A stretch of DNA of 64,000 nt from Duganella levis (lineage in GTDB: Bacteria > Pseudomonadota > Gammaproteobacteria > Burkholderiales > Burkholderiaceae_D), in assembly GCF_009857605.1 (NCBI RefSeq), contig NZ_WWCT01000005.1:186001-250000 (forward strand). The letters are read 5' to 3'. Numbering within the stretch: position 1 is the first letter of the stretch; each line of letters opens with the position of its first letter. The position numbers and the translations under genes are program-made. Shown one piece after another: positions 7,993-16,548 of the stretch. The notes below the pieces were generated by a model. The model was not told the DNA's origin. It worked only from the letters and a program-made list of their open reading frames with translations, and searched no databases.

Positions 7993-9231
7993 ATGAAAGC
8001 AGTTGCAGGTTTGAGCGCAACCCTGGCCTTGGCGCTGGCCGCCCCACTGGTTCTGGCGCAGGAAGCCGCGCCGGCCGATCCCGTCTCGGTGCTGGTCAAG
8101 CAGCTGGAGCTGGGCAAGTACAAGGCCACCATCAAGAGCCTGACCCAGTTCGGCGATCGCCGCCAGGGCACGCAGCGCAACCGTGATGCGCTGGACTGGA
8201 TCGAGGCGCAACTCAAATCCTACGGCTGCACCAATACGGAACGCCTGCAATACCAGTTCACCCAGCCGGCGCCTGGCGCGCCGTCGGCCCGTCGCGCGGC
8301 CGGCATTCCGAGCGGCGGCGCGGGCGGTCCGGCCGGACAAGGTGGCAGCACGCTGTTCGGCAACCGCATTCCAACCGGCGTTAATGCCGATCCGCTGCGC
8401 CAGCCGAATGAGCGCCTGCGTGCGCTGAACGCAGAGCAGACGCCAGTCGGCACCTCGCTGCGCGAGAATGTCTACTGCACCAAGGTCGGCAAGACCCATC
8501 CGGAAGAGATGTATATCGTCAGCGCCCACATGGACGGCATCGGCTTCGGCGAAGCGGCCAACGACGATGGCTCCGGCACTGCGCTGGTGATGGAACTGGC
8601 ACGCATCTTCAGCATGCCGGGCGTGGAGACCGATCGCTCGATCCGCTTCATCCTGTGGAACAACGAGGAAACCGGCTTGAATGGCGCCGCCGCCTACGTC
8701 GAACAGCGCAAGGATTTGCAGGGGATCGAGTCACCGAAAGGCTCGGGTAAATATCCGGAGCCGAAGTGGCTGGGCATGATCCAGCACGACATGATGATGT
8801 ACGACCATGGCATGCCGATTCCAAAGCAGGACGCCAGCGGCAAGACCATCTACGTGTCGCCGCCGGAGCAGCGGCTGGAGGCGGATGTCAACATCGAGTA
8901 CCAGTCGGTGTCGAAGCAGGCCGACGGTTCGGCCAGGCTGGCGTGGGCCTTCCGCGCCGCCAACGACAAGTACGCGACCAACTATCCGGCCGCCGTCGGC
9001 TTCCACATGACGAATACCGATTCGACGCCGTTCATGGATCTGGTGCCGTCGATTTCGCTGCGCGAGAATGAGCGCGGCCAGCAGATCGGCGCCGGCTGGA
9101 ACCCGAACTGGCACCAGCCGACCGATAACTACGATACCTACTCCGACAAGGACTTCCTGCTTGGCCTGAATGCGGCGCAGACCACACTGTCCGGCGTGGC
9201 GCAACTGGCCGGCACCCGCATCAGGAAGTAA
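7993..9231 (+). CDS. Exported M28-family metallopeptidase
   Basis: A 412-residue peptidase of family M28 (aminopeptidase-like zinc exopeptidases). A signal peptide (MKAVAGLSATLALALAAPLV, cleavage at LAQ) directs export. Zinc ligands and catalytic residues appear as SAHMDG, NDDGSG and NNEETG, in the order expected for M28; a later WHQPTDNYDTY carries the last His ligand. A Gly/Pro/Ala-rich insertion at about residues 95-120 is likely a flexible loop. AAAGGA lies before the ATG. It likely degrades peptides in the periplasm or outside the cell. Its last 11 bp overlap the convergent LysR gene. Confidence 0.88.
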   Translation: MKAVAGLSATLALALAAPLVLAQEAAPADPVSVLVKQLELGKYKATIKSLTQFGDRRQGTQRNRDALDWIEAQLKSYGCTNTERLQYQFTQPAPGAPSARRAAGIPSGGAGGPAGQGGSTLFGNRIPTGVNADPLRQPNERLRALNAEQTPVGTSLRENVYCTKVGKTHPEEMYIVSAHMDGIGFGEAANDDGSGTALVMELARIFSMPGVETDRSIRFILWNNEETGLNGAAAYVEQRKDLQGIESPKGSGKYPEPKWLGMIQHDMMMYDHGMPIPKQDASGKTIYVSPPEQRLEADVNIEYQSVSKQADGSARLAWAFRAANDKYATNYPAAVGFHMTNTDSTPFMDLVPSISLRENERGQQIGAGWNPNWHQPTDNYDTYSDKDFLLGLNAAQTTLSGVAQLAGTRIRK

Positions 9232-10102
9232 GCGCTTCCAGCACGATGTCGTGCAGGTGCTGCGCCGGCGGATTCATATCCGCTTCGGCGCGGTACAGGC
9301 GCAGGCCGATGTCGGGCAGTGGCGGCAGCGATGGCGCGTCCAGCAGGCGCAATGATGGCGGCAGGCCGACGGCGGTGCGCACTGTCACGCCCAAGCCTGC
9401 CGCCACCGCCGCCCACACGCCCGACAAGCCGGGACTGGTGAAGACGATGCGCCACGGGATGCCTGCCTGGTCCAGCGCGCGCGTGGCGGCGGCGCGCATC
9501 ACACACGGCGCGTCCATCACTACCAGCGGCAGCGGTTCTTCGGCACTGCCGGCGGCCAGTGAGGGCGCCAAACGCGTCTCGTCCGCCGCGCCGATCCAGC
9601 GCATCGCCAGGCGGCCGACATCCACCGCATGCGGCGTGGCGGCGCCGCCTTCCCAGGCCAGCGCCATGTCCAGCCGGCCGCTGTTCAACAATTCCATCAA
9701 TTCGGTATTACGGGCTGCGCGCGCTTCGATGCGCACGCGCGGATGCACGCGGGCGTAGCGGCCCAGCACTTCGGTCAACACGTGTTCGCCGAAGTCCTGC
9801 TGGATGCCGAGCCGCACGCTGCCCGCCAGTTCGGCGCCGCGCACGGCATTGGCGGCTTCGTCGTTCAGTTCCAGCAGGCGGCGCGCATAGCCCAGCAGCG
9901 ATTCGCCGGCCGGCGTCGGGACCATGCCGCGTCCTTCCTTGCGCAGCACCGGCATGCCCAGCTGGTCTTCCAGTTTTTTCAATTGGGCGCTGACGGCGGA
10001 GGTGGAGCGGCCCAGCTTGTCGGCCGCCCTGGCGAAACTACCCATGTCCACGCCGGTAACGAAGGTGCGCAAGACGTCGAGGTCAAAGGTCAGGCGGCGC
10101 AT
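9221..10102 (-). CDS. LysR-family transcriptional regulator
   Basis: A 293-residue LysR-type regulator. The N-terminal helix-turn-helix (about 5-65) reads FVTGVDMGSFARAADKLGRS then TSAVSAQLKKLEDQLG, and the rest is the substrate-binding-like effector domain. It is divergent from a tautomerase gene and a DUF4865 gene across 99 bp, a standard arrangement for a LysR activator and its target. A short inverted repeat lies in that gap. LysR-tautomerase-DUF4865 clusters recur in proteobacteria, supporting a dedicated regulator, but the inducer is not known. Confidence 0.9.
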   Translation of the reverse strand: MRRLTFDLDVLRTFVTGVDMGSFARAADKLGRSTSAVSAQLKKLEDQLGMPVLRKEGRGMVPTPAGESLLGYARRLLELNDEAANAVRGAELAGSVRLGIQQDFGEHVLTEVLGRYARVHPRVRIEARAARNTELMELLNSGRLDMALAWEGGAATPHAVDVGRLAMRWIGAADETRLAPSLAAGSAEEPLPLVVMDAPCVMRAAATRALDQAGIPWRIVFTSPGLSGVWAAVAAGLGVTVRTAVGLPPSLRLLDAPSLPPLPDIGLRLYRAEADMNPPAQHLHDIVLEALTS

Positions 10103-10139
10103 GGATCATCCTGTTTTTCTGAAGTGTTAATCAAAATAT

Positions 10140-10154
10140 TCCTGATTTTCAGGA
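10140..10154. promoter_or_regulatory. Inverted repeat, candidate LysR binding site
   Basis: TCCTGA (10140-10145) and TCAGGA (10149-10154) form a perfect 6-bp inverted repeat with a 3-bp centre. It lies in the 99-bp gap between the LysR gene and the tautomerase gene, about 50 bp upstream of the latter, a usual location for LysR-type sites. Confidence 0.45.
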
Positions 10155-10201
10155 TCAAGATAGGACGGTATCGTGGCGGTGTCAATCAAAAGGAGGCTGC
10201 C

Positions 10202-10600
10202 ATGCCGATTAGCCGTATTTCACTGTTGAAGGGGAAGTCGCCCGAGTATCTGCGCGCGCTGGGCGATAGTCTGCAACGCGCAATGGAAGAGGAATTCAAT
10301 GTACCGAAGAATGACCGCTTCCAGATGATTCATCAGCATGAGCCGTATGAGCTGATGTTTGACCGCGATTATGAGGGCGGTCCGCGCTCGGATGATTTTG
10401 TGTTGATTGCGATCACGCTGGGCAAGCCGCGCAGCACGGAGCTGAAGCAGGCGTTTTACCGGCGGCTGGTGGAGGAGCTGGGGGCGTCGCCGGGCGTGCG
10501 GCCGGAGGATGTAATGATTGTGCTGTCATCGTCGCAAGGCGAGGATTGGTCGTTTGGTGGTGGCAGGCCGGCGGCGTCGCTGATGGGAGTACAGCCATGA
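10202..10600 (+). CDS. Tautomerase-family protein
   Basis: A 132-residue protein beginning MPISRISLLKGKSPEYLRAL, which fits the tautomerase (4-oxalocrotonate tautomerase/MIF) superfamily, where the N-terminal Pro left after Met removal is the catalytic base. The length fits the longer family in which two beta-alpha-beta units are fused. An AAAAGGAGG ribosome site 6 bp upstream of ATG 10202 sets the start. Its stop overlaps the next ATG (ATGA), so it is translationally coupled to the DUF4865 gene. The substrate is not known; the divergent LysR gene is its likely regulator. Confidence 0.85.
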   Translation: MPISRISLLKGKSPEYLRALGDSLQRAMEEEFNVPKNDRFQMIHQHEPYELMFDRDYEGGPRSDDFVLIAITLGKPRSTELKQAFYRRLVEELGASPGVRPEDVMIVLSSSQGEDWSFGGGRPAASLMGVQP

Positions 10601-11163
10601 TCGCGATGCAGTATGGCTTTGTGCTACCGGGGGATTACGATATGGCGGTGGTGCGGGAGCGCATCGCTATCAAGGGGCCGTTGCTGGATACGTTGCCTGG
10701 TCTGGTCTTCAAGGCGTATCTGCATGCGTCGGCGCCGGAGAAGACATATGCGCCGTTTTATCTATGGCACGATGAGGAAGCGATGCATGGCTTCCTCAAC
10801 GGCCCGGCCTTTGCCGGTGTGGCGCGGGCGTTCGGCTGGCCGTCGGTGAAGACGTGGACGCCGTGGCATGCGACGGTGGGAGACGCTATCCGTGAGGCGC
10901 GCTTTGCGACGCGCACCAGCGCGGTGATTGCGCCGTATGCTGCGCTGGCCGAACTGCGCTTGCAGGAAGAGGCGTACGCGCAGCAGGCGTTGGCGCACGG
11001 CGCGCTGGCGGTGGTGATCGGCTTCGAGCCGGTGACCTGGACGATTGCGCGGCTGGTGCTGTGGCGCGATACGGCGGCCGGCGAGGCGATGCCAGTGGCC
11101 CTGCACGACGGCGCGGAGATCAAACGCTACGACGTCGGCCATCTGTCGGCGCCCGGCGCGTGA
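10597..11163 (+). CDS. DUF4865 family protein
   Basis: A 188-residue protein recognised as DUF4865 from its opening (MIAMQYGFVLPGDYDMAVV) and GLVFKAYL motif. Family members are soluble and lack a known reaction; the fold looks like a dimeric alpha-beta barrel (ABM-like) repeat, an inference from length and pattern. ATG 10597 overlaps the tautomerase stop by 4 bp, so the two proteins are made together and probably act in one pathway under the divergent LysR regulator. Confidence 0.75.
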   Translation: MIAMQYGFVLPGDYDMAVVRERIAIKGPLLDTLPGLVFKAYLHASAPEKTYAPFYLWHDEEAMHGFLNGPAFAGVARAFGWPSVKTWTPWHATVGDAIREARFATRTSAVIAPYAALAELRLQEEAYAQQALAHGALAVVIGFEPVTWTIARLVLWRDTAAGEAMPVALHDGAEIKRYDVGHLSAPGA

Positions 11164-11171
11164 TTGCTGGC

Positions 11172-12623
11172 TTAACGCAGCAGCTGCAGCACTTGTTTCG
11201 GCAGCGCGTTGGCTTGCGCGACGATCGCGGCGCCGGCCTGGCTGAGCACATCGCTGCGCGTCATCTGGGTCGCTTCAATCGCATAGTCGGTATCCATGAT
11301 GCGCGAGCGCGCCGTCGACAAATTGTTGGCCGTATTGGTGGCATTGTCGGCGGCCGCCGTCAACCGGTTATTGACCGCGCCCAGCGTCGCACGGACATCA
11401 TCTACCTGCGCCAGTTTGGCGTCGAGATAATCCATCGCGTCGCTGGCGCCGCTGTGGGTCGACAAATCCATCGGCGGCTCGCCCGGCGTCGAAATATTCT
11501 GCATCACCAGCTCCGGCGGCCCGATCACCACCGACGCCTGCGTGCCGGCGACCAGCCCCGCCTTGGCCGGATTGGCGCCGCCGATGCGCATCGTGTGATT
11601 GCCCGGCCGCGCCGCTTCGCTAATAGTCAACGCGCCCTTGTTCGCGCCCGGCGTCAAGCCCAGCGACGCCAGCGCACCGGCCGATGATTCGCTCAGCACG
11701 ATATCGCGGCCGTCGGCAGCGGTCAGTGTCAGCGTGCCGCCATTGGCGCTGGCGCTCACGCCGACGCCCGTCGCACTGATGGCGGCAGCAGCATCGGCCG
11801 CGCGCGCCGCAGCCGTGGCGCCGGAAATCGCGCCGACCGCCACTCCGTTCACCGTCAACGCCCCACTACCGAGCGTGCCGCTGCCGCCCACCGCGCCGCT
11901 CACCGTGGTGACGGCGGAAGCGGAAATGCCGTCGATACTGGCGGCATTCACCGCCGCCGCCAGCGCATACGCGCTATCCGCCCCCTGCCCCGGCAGCGCG
12001 CCCGCCACCGACGCGCCCACCACGCCGTTATTGATAATCAGGTCGCCGTATTGCAGCGCGCCGAGAACGGCGGTGCCGGCGGCGCTGGACTGCTGCGGCG
12101 CGATGTTCACCAGGCCACGCGAGGTGCCGGGCATGAGCACCGCCTGCGGAATGCGCAACTCCACCGTCTGGCCAGATTGCGACCCCACCTGCAACTGCTC
12201 GGAAAACGAACCGTCCAGCAGCCGCCGGTCATTGAAGCGGGTGTCGTCGACGATATCGACATTGGCCGCCACCAGCGCATCGACCTCCTGCTGGATCGAC
12301 TGCCGATCGAGTTTGTTGTTGGTATCATTGGCCGCCTGCACCGCCAGCTCGCGCATGCGCTGATAGTTCTCGGTCAACTGGCTGGTCGCACCGTCGGCGA
12401 CCTGCACGAGCGAAATGCCATCATTGATATTTTGCGTCGCCCGATGCAGGCCGTTGATCTGCGCCGTCATGCGATCGCCGATCGCCTGTCCGGCCGCGTC
12501 ATCGCTGGCCGAATTGACGCGCAGTCCACTCGACAGACGCTGCACATGCACGGCCAGATCCGCGCTCGAACGCGCGTAACTGCGTTGGGCATTGAGCGAC
12601 TCGAGGTTGGTGTTGATCTGCAT
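11172..12623 (-). CDS. Flagellin
   Basis: A 483-residue flagellin with both conserved ends that form the D0/D1 filament core: MQINTNLESLNAQRSYARSS and QRLSSGLRVNSASDDAAG at the N-terminus, and MDTDYAIEATQMTRSDVLSQ with the ending KQVLQLLR at the C-terminus. The middle is Ala/Gly-rich with a flagellin IN-type motif (GTLTLTAADGRDIVLSES). The N-terminus is read from ATG 12623, since the family starts MQINTN; an in-frame TTG lies 6 codons upstream. It is the last gene of a same-strand series HDOD kinase, response regulator, Sel1 protein, flagellin, but has its own apparent FliA promoter. No other flagellar gene is visible nearby, so it may be an additional flagellin. Confidence 0.93.
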   Translation of the reverse strand: MQINTNLESLNAQRSYARSSADLAVHVQRLSSGLRVNSASDDAAGQAIGDRMTAQINGLHRATQNINDGISLVQVADGATSQLTENYQRMRELAVQAANDTNNKLDRQSIQQEVDALVAANVDIVDDTRFNDRRLLDGSFSEQLQVGSQSGQTVELRIPQAVLMPGTSRGLVNIAPQQSSAAGTAVLGALQYGDLIINNGVVGASVAGALPGQGADSAYALAAAVNAASIDGISASAVTTVSGAVGGSGTLGSGALTVNGVAVGAISGATAAARAADAAAAISATGVGVSASANGGTLTLTAADGRDIVLSESSAGALASLGLTPGANKGALTISEAARPGNHTMRIGGANPAKAGLVAGTQASVVIGPPELVMQNISTPGEPPMDLSTHSGASDAMDYLDAKLAQVDDVRATLGAVNNRLTAAADNATNTANNLSTARSRIMDTDYAIEATQMTRSDVLSQAGAAIVAQANALPKQVLQLLR

Positions 12624-12630
12624 GGGCGCG

Positions 12631-12645
12631 TGCGGTTCCAAGCGC
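12631..12645 (-). other. Shared 5'-leader motif, copy 1 (flagellin leader)
   Basis: TGCGGTTCCAAGCGC on the plus strand (minus strand GCGCTTGGAACCGCA) lies 8 bp upstream of the flagellin ATG. The same sequence with one extra G occurs at 18778-18793 in the leader of the HDOD kinase gene, the first gene of the same cluster. Its role is unknown. Confidence 0.4.
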
Positions 12646-12666
12646 CGAATTACGCTTGTCGTCTAA

Positions 12667-12693
12667 TTAACGGCAAAGGAGGGAAAGACTTGA
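12667..12693 (-). promoter_or_regulatory. Sigma-28 (FliA) promoter of the flagellin gene
   Basis: On the minus strand TCAA (12690-12693), a 15-bp spacer and GCCGTTAA (12667-12674) match the FliA consensus TAAA-N15-GCCGATAA with one mismatch in each box and exact spacing. It lies 43 bp upstream of the flagellin ATG, in the gap after the Sel1 gene. This would place flagellin in the late flagellar class. Confidence 0.75.
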
Positions 12694-12694
12694 A

Positions 12695-12711
12695 CCGGGC
12701 GCTCAGCCCGG
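12695..12711 (-). other. Hairpin at the Sel1 stop codon
   Basis: CCGGGC and GCCCGG form a perfect 6-bp stem with a 5-nt loop that spans the Sel1 stop codon. The following minus-strand sequence is TTCAAGTCTTT, not a clean U-run, so it is at best a weak terminator separating the signalling genes from the flagellin. Confidence 0.4.
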
Positions 12712-14298
12712 CGAGGCGTCCATGCGCTCACGCAGCAGCGCGAGTTGGGCCGGCTCCATGCGGTTGGCGGCGTTGGGCAGATAGCGCGCGGCGGCGTTGA
12801 AGCCGGCGCGGGCCGCCATGGTGAGCCACATCCAGGCCTGGCTGGCGTCCGTGTGCACACCCTGCCCGGCCAGATACATCAGGCCCAGATTGAACTGCGC
12901 CCGCACGTGGCCCTGGCTGGCCGCCTGCAGATACCAGTGATGCGCCTGCGCGTAATCGCGCGGCACGCCCAGGCCATTGTCATAGCGCAGGCCCAGCGCA
13001 AACTGCGCCTGCGTGTGATTCTGCTCGGCCGCCTTGCGATACCATTGCGTGGCCTGCACGCTATCCGGCTGCGGGCCATCGTCGTTATCAAACAGCAGGC
13101 CAAGGCTGTACTGGGCCGCCGCATAATCCTGCTCGGCCGCGCGCCGGTACCAGCCCATCGCCTTGCGATAATCCTGCGGCACGCCGCGTCCCGTTTCATA
13201 GCGCAGGCCCAGGTCGAACTGTGCCCGCAGATGCCCCTGGTCGGCCGCCTTGCGGTACCAGAAGATCGCCTCTTGGTGATCCATCATCACGCCATGGCCG
13301 GCGTCGTACAGCATGCCCAGGTGGTACTGGGCACCGGGGAAGCCCTGCTCCGCCGCCTTGCGATACCAGAGCTGCGCCTGTTCGTAATCCTGTTCCACGC
13401 CCTGGCCATGGTCATAGCGCAGGCCGAGGTTATTCTGCGCCGCCGCATGTCCCTGCTCGGCCGCCTTGCGATACCAGTCCAGCGCCTTCTGCTCGTCGCG
13501 CGGCACGCCCTGGCCGTTATCGTAGATCAGGCCCAGGTTGAACTGCGAACTCGCATGGTCCTGCTCCGCCGCGCGGCGATACCACAGGATGGCCTTCTGC
13601 GAATCCTGCGTGATGCCGTCGCCTTTATCGAAGCGCAGCGCCAGGTTGAACTGCGCCGGCGCATAGCCCTGGTCGGCCGCCTTGCGATACCACGACAGCG
13701 CCTGCCCTACATCCTGCTGCACGCCCTGCCCATTGTCGTAGCGCAAACCGAGATTGAACTGCGCGCGCGCGTAGCCCTGCTCCGCCGCCTTGCGATACCA
13801 GAAGATGGCCTGCTTGAAGTCTTGCGGCACGCCCTTGCCGGTGTCGTACATCATGCCGAGATTATTCTGCGCGCCGGCGTCGCCCTGCTCGGCCGCCTTG
13901 CTGAACCACAGCATGGCCTGCTGCGTATCGTTCGGCACACCCTGGCCCTTGGCGTACAGCCAGCCCAGGTTGTACTGCGCGGCCGCATAGCCCTGTTCCG
14001 CCGCCTTGCGATACCACGCCGCCGCTTCCTCGAAATTCTGCTCGACGCCCTGGCCCTTCTGGTACATCACGCCCAGGTTGTACTGCGCGTGCTCCAGCCC
14101 CGATTGCGCGGCCTGGCGATACCACACCACCGCCAGCTCGAAGCTCTGCGCCACACCCTGGCCGTTGAAGTACATAAAGCCCAGGCTATGCTGGGCATTG
14201 GCGACACCGCGCTCGGCCAGTCCCTTCACGCGCAGGAATTCTGCGGTGTACGTGCTGCCGTTACTGGCGTCGGCTTCGTTGGGACCGTACTTCGTCAT
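12703..14298 (-). CDS. Sel1-repeat protein, 13 full repeats
   Basis: A 531-residue protein made almost wholly of 36-residue Sel1-like repeats (pattern A-E-Q-G-x3-A-Q-x-N-L-G-x2-Y-x2-G-x-G-V-x-Q-D then A-x2-W-Y-R-K-A). I count 13 full repeats from about residue 30 and a partial one at the C-terminus. Such repeats form a curved helical solenoid that acts as a scaffold for protein partners. There is no signal peptide or membrane segment, so it is cytoplasmic. Its start overlaps the stop of the REC-GGDEF-EAL gene (TGATG), so it is translationally coupled to it. A scaffolding role for the c-di-GMP regulator is an inference from that coupling. Confidence 0.92.
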   Translation of the reverse strand: MTKYGPNEADASNGSTYTAEFLRVKGLAERGVANAQHSLGFMYFNGQGVAQSFELAVVWYRQAAQSGLEHAQYNLGVMYQKGQGVEQNFEEAAAWYRKAAEQGYAAAQYNLGWLYAKGQGVPNDTQQAMLWFSKAAEQGDAGAQNNLGMMYDTGKGVPQDFKQAIFWYRKAAEQGYARAQFNLGLRYDNGQGVQQDVGQALSWYRKAADQGYAPAQFNLALRFDKGDGITQDSQKAILWYRRAAEQDHASSQFNLGLIYDNGQGVPRDEQKALDWYRKAAEQGHAAAQNNLGLRYDHGQGVEQDYEQAQLWYRKAAEQGFPGAQYHLGMLYDAGHGVMMDHQEAIFWYRKAADQGHLRAQFDLGLRYETGRGVPQDYRKAMGWYRRAAEQDYAAAQYSLGLLFDNDDGPQPDSVQATQWYRKAAEQNHTQAQFALGLRYDNGLGVPRDYAQAHHWYLQAASQGHVRAQFNLGLMYLAGQGVHTDASQAWMWLTMAARAGFNAAARYLPNAANRMEPAQLALLRERMDASPG

Positions 14299-16544
14299 CA
14301 GGCCTGAATCGCGATCATTGAGGGTTCATACTCCGTCATCGTCACCGGCGACGTATAACGACGGTTCTGCTCATGCAGCACATCGATAAAGCTCTCCAGC
14401 GAAATCGGGCGATGGTACAGATAGCCCTGCATCGTGCTGCAGCCGTTGGCTTCCAGGTAGCGCGATTGCACATCGGTCTCCACGCCTTCCGCCACCAGGT
14501 GCAGGCCCAGTCCGCGCGCAATCGAGATGATCGCCAAAATCACTGGATAGTGGCCGTTCTCGTCGTGGATCTCCTTGACGAAGGACTGGTCGATCTTGAT
14601 GGTGTGGATCGGGAAGCGGTGCAGATACGCCAGCGACGAATAGCCGGTGCCGAAATCGTCGATCGCCACCGACACGCCCAACTGGCACAATTTGTTCAGC
14701 TGCTCGATCGCATATTGCGGATTGCGGATGCAGATATTCTCGGTGATCTCGACCTCGATCTGCGCCGGCGAAATGTCGTAGCGCGTCAGCGCGCCGCGCA
14801 TCTTCTCGAAGAAGTCGCCGCGATCCAGATACTGCGGCGACAAATTCAGCGACAGGCGAATCGACTCACCGCCGGCCGCATTCCATTGCAGCAGGTCGCG
14901 GCACAAGGCGCCCAGCATCCAGTCGGAGATCGGCAGCATCAGGCCATTCTCTTCGGCGAACGGCAGGAATTCGCCGGCCGACAGCAAACCGCGCTGCGGA
15001 TGGTTCCAGCGCATCAGCCCTTCCGCGCCGATGATGCGGCCGGTGGCCACATCCAGCTGCGGCTGGTAATACATTTCCAGCTCGTTGTGCTCCAGCGCCT
15101 TGCGCAGCGCCTGTTCCAGCGCGATCTTCTGGTGCGACACATCCAGCATCGAGTTGTGATAGAAGCTGTGGCCATTCTTGCCCAGCGCTTTCACCTGATA
15201 CATGGCGATGTCCGCATGGCGCAGCAGCTCGTCGATGGTCTCGCCGTCGGTCGGATACACCGCAATGCCAATCGAGGCCGAGATGTGCACCTCATGCCCA
15301 TCCAGATCGAACGGCCGTTGCAGGCTCTCCAGGAACTTGTCGGCGATGGCCTTGGCGTCCTGGCGGTCGCGCAGCTCCGGCAGCACGATGGTGAATTCGT
15401 CGCCGCCCTGGCGCGCCAGCGTATCGCCGCGACGCAGGCAGTCCTTGAGGCGCGTCGCCACCTGTTGCAGCAGCTCGTCGCCCTTGACGTGGCCCAGCGT
15501 ATCGTTGACCAGCTTGAAGCGGTCCAGATCGACGAACATCACCGCCAGCTCGGTCAGTTTGCGCTTGGCCTGGATCACGGCCAGGCCAAGACGGTCCTTG
15601 AACAGCATGCGGTTCGGCAGGTCGGTCAGGATGTCGTGATAGGCCTGGTACGAAATCACTTCCTCGGCGCGCTTGCGGTCCGTGATGTCGCGCGCCACGC
15701 CGTAGGTGCCGAAGAATTCGCGCGTCTTCACTTCGTGGTCGGGAATGTGCATGCCGATCGCGTTGAGCGAAATCGTCATCAGCGTGTTGTTGAAGGTGCG
15801 CTCGACACCACCACCGGCGCCGGTGCCGGGATGGCACTTCAGGCGCAGCTCGACGTTGCGCGACGCCCGTTCATCGACGCGGCGTTCGTTGAAGGCATAG
15901 CGCGCGCGCTCCTGGTCTTCATCGTGCACCAGCACCGAGTAGTGGCGGCCGATCAGCTCTTCGCGCGTAAAGCCCAGCAGCTGCTGCACGCGGTCATTCA
16001 CGAACGTGAACTTGCCTTCGTGGTTCAGCGTGTAGATGATGTCCGGCGACGAGTCCACCAGGTAGCGGTACATCTTCTCCGAGTTTTCCAGCTGGCCGGC
16101 GATGCGCTCGTTCTCGACCGCCAATTGACGCTTCTGCAGCGCGTTCTTGACGGTCTTGAGCAGCTCCTCACGGCTGTACGGCTTGCGCAGGTAGTCGTAG
16201 GCGCCGCGTTTCAGCGCGCCGATGGCTGCCTCGATGCCGACATCGCCGCTCATCATAATGACATCGCAATCGATGTCGCGGGCGTTGATGTAATCCATGA
16301 TCTCATGCCCGCTCATATCGGGCAGACGGAGATCGAGCAGGATCAGATCGAATTTCAGCTTGGTCAGCTGGGCCAGCGCCTCGCTGCCGCAGGTGGCGGT
16401 CACCAGGTGGTAATCGCGGTCGCGCAGCAGCTCATACAACGATGACAGCAGGCGCGGTTCATCATCGACAAGCAGGAGACGGGGACGGTTATCAGAAGTC
16501 AAAGCTTCGACGGGGGCTAGGTCGAAAGAGTTCAGGTTCATCAT
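14298..16544 (-). CDS. Response regulator with PAS, GGDEF and EAL domains
   Basis: A 748-residue, membrane-free c-di-GMP regulator. Order: receiver (about 20-135; phospho-acceptor Asp71 in LILLDLRLPD, conserved Lys in LRKPYS), PAS (about 155-275), GGDEF (about 310-470) and EAL (about 485-735). The GGDEF motif is intact (RQGGDEFTIV) with an inhibitory RxxD site (RRGD) five residues before it. The EAL motif reads EGL (GAEGLMRW); the metal-binding Glu is kept and DDFGTGYSS, KIDQSF and EGVET are present, so both synthesis and hydrolysis of c-di-GMP are possible. It starts 4 bp after the HDOD-histidine kinase gene, its probable phosphodonor, and is coupled to the Sel1 gene. Confidence 0.93.
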   Translation of the reverse strand: MMNLNSFDLAPVEALTSDNRPRLLLVDDEPRLLSSLYELLRDRDYHLVTATCGSEALAQLTKLKFDLILLDLRLPDMSGHEIMDYINARDIDCDVIMMSGDVGIEAAIGALKRGAYDYLRKPYSREELLKTVKNALQKRQLAVENERIAGQLENSEKMYRYLVDSSPDIIYTLNHEGKFTFVNDRVQQLLGFTREELIGRHYSVLVHDEDQERARYAFNERRVDERASRNVELRLKCHPGTGAGGGVERTFNNTLMTISLNAIGMHIPDHEVKTREFFGTYGVARDITDRKRAEEVISYQAYHDILTDLPNRMLFKDRLGLAVIQAKRKLTELAVMFVDLDRFKLVNDTLGHVKGDELLQQVATRLKDCLRRGDTLARQGGDEFTIVLPELRDRQDAKAIADKFLESLQRPFDLDGHEVHISASIGIAVYPTDGETIDELLRHADIAMYQVKALGKNGHSFYHNSMLDVSHQKIALEQALRKALEHNELEMYYQPQLDVATGRIIGAEGLMRWNHPQRGLLSAGEFLPFAEENGLMLPISDWMLGALCRDLLQWNAAGGESIRLSLNLSPQYLDRGDFFEKMRGALTRYDISPAQIEVEITENICIRNPQYAIEQLNKLCQLGVSVAIDDFGTGYSSLAYLHRFPIHTIKIDQSFVKEIHDENGHYPVILAIISIARGLGLHLVAEGVETDVQSRYLEANGCSTMQGYLYHRPISLESFIDVLHEQNRRYTSPVTMTEYEPSMIAIQA

Positions 16545-16548
16545 GGCC

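Noticed and set aside
12745-14307. A 520-codon open frame on the plus strand across the Sel1 gene
   Set aside because: It is the antisense of the repeat gene. The repeat codon pattern prevents stops in that frame; the translation is Leu/Arg/His-rich, with no recognisable domain.
14373-16445. A 690-codon open frame on the plus strand opposite the GGDEF-EAL gene
   Set aside because: Antisense shadow in GC-rich DNA; the minus-strand frame has complete, recognisable domains.
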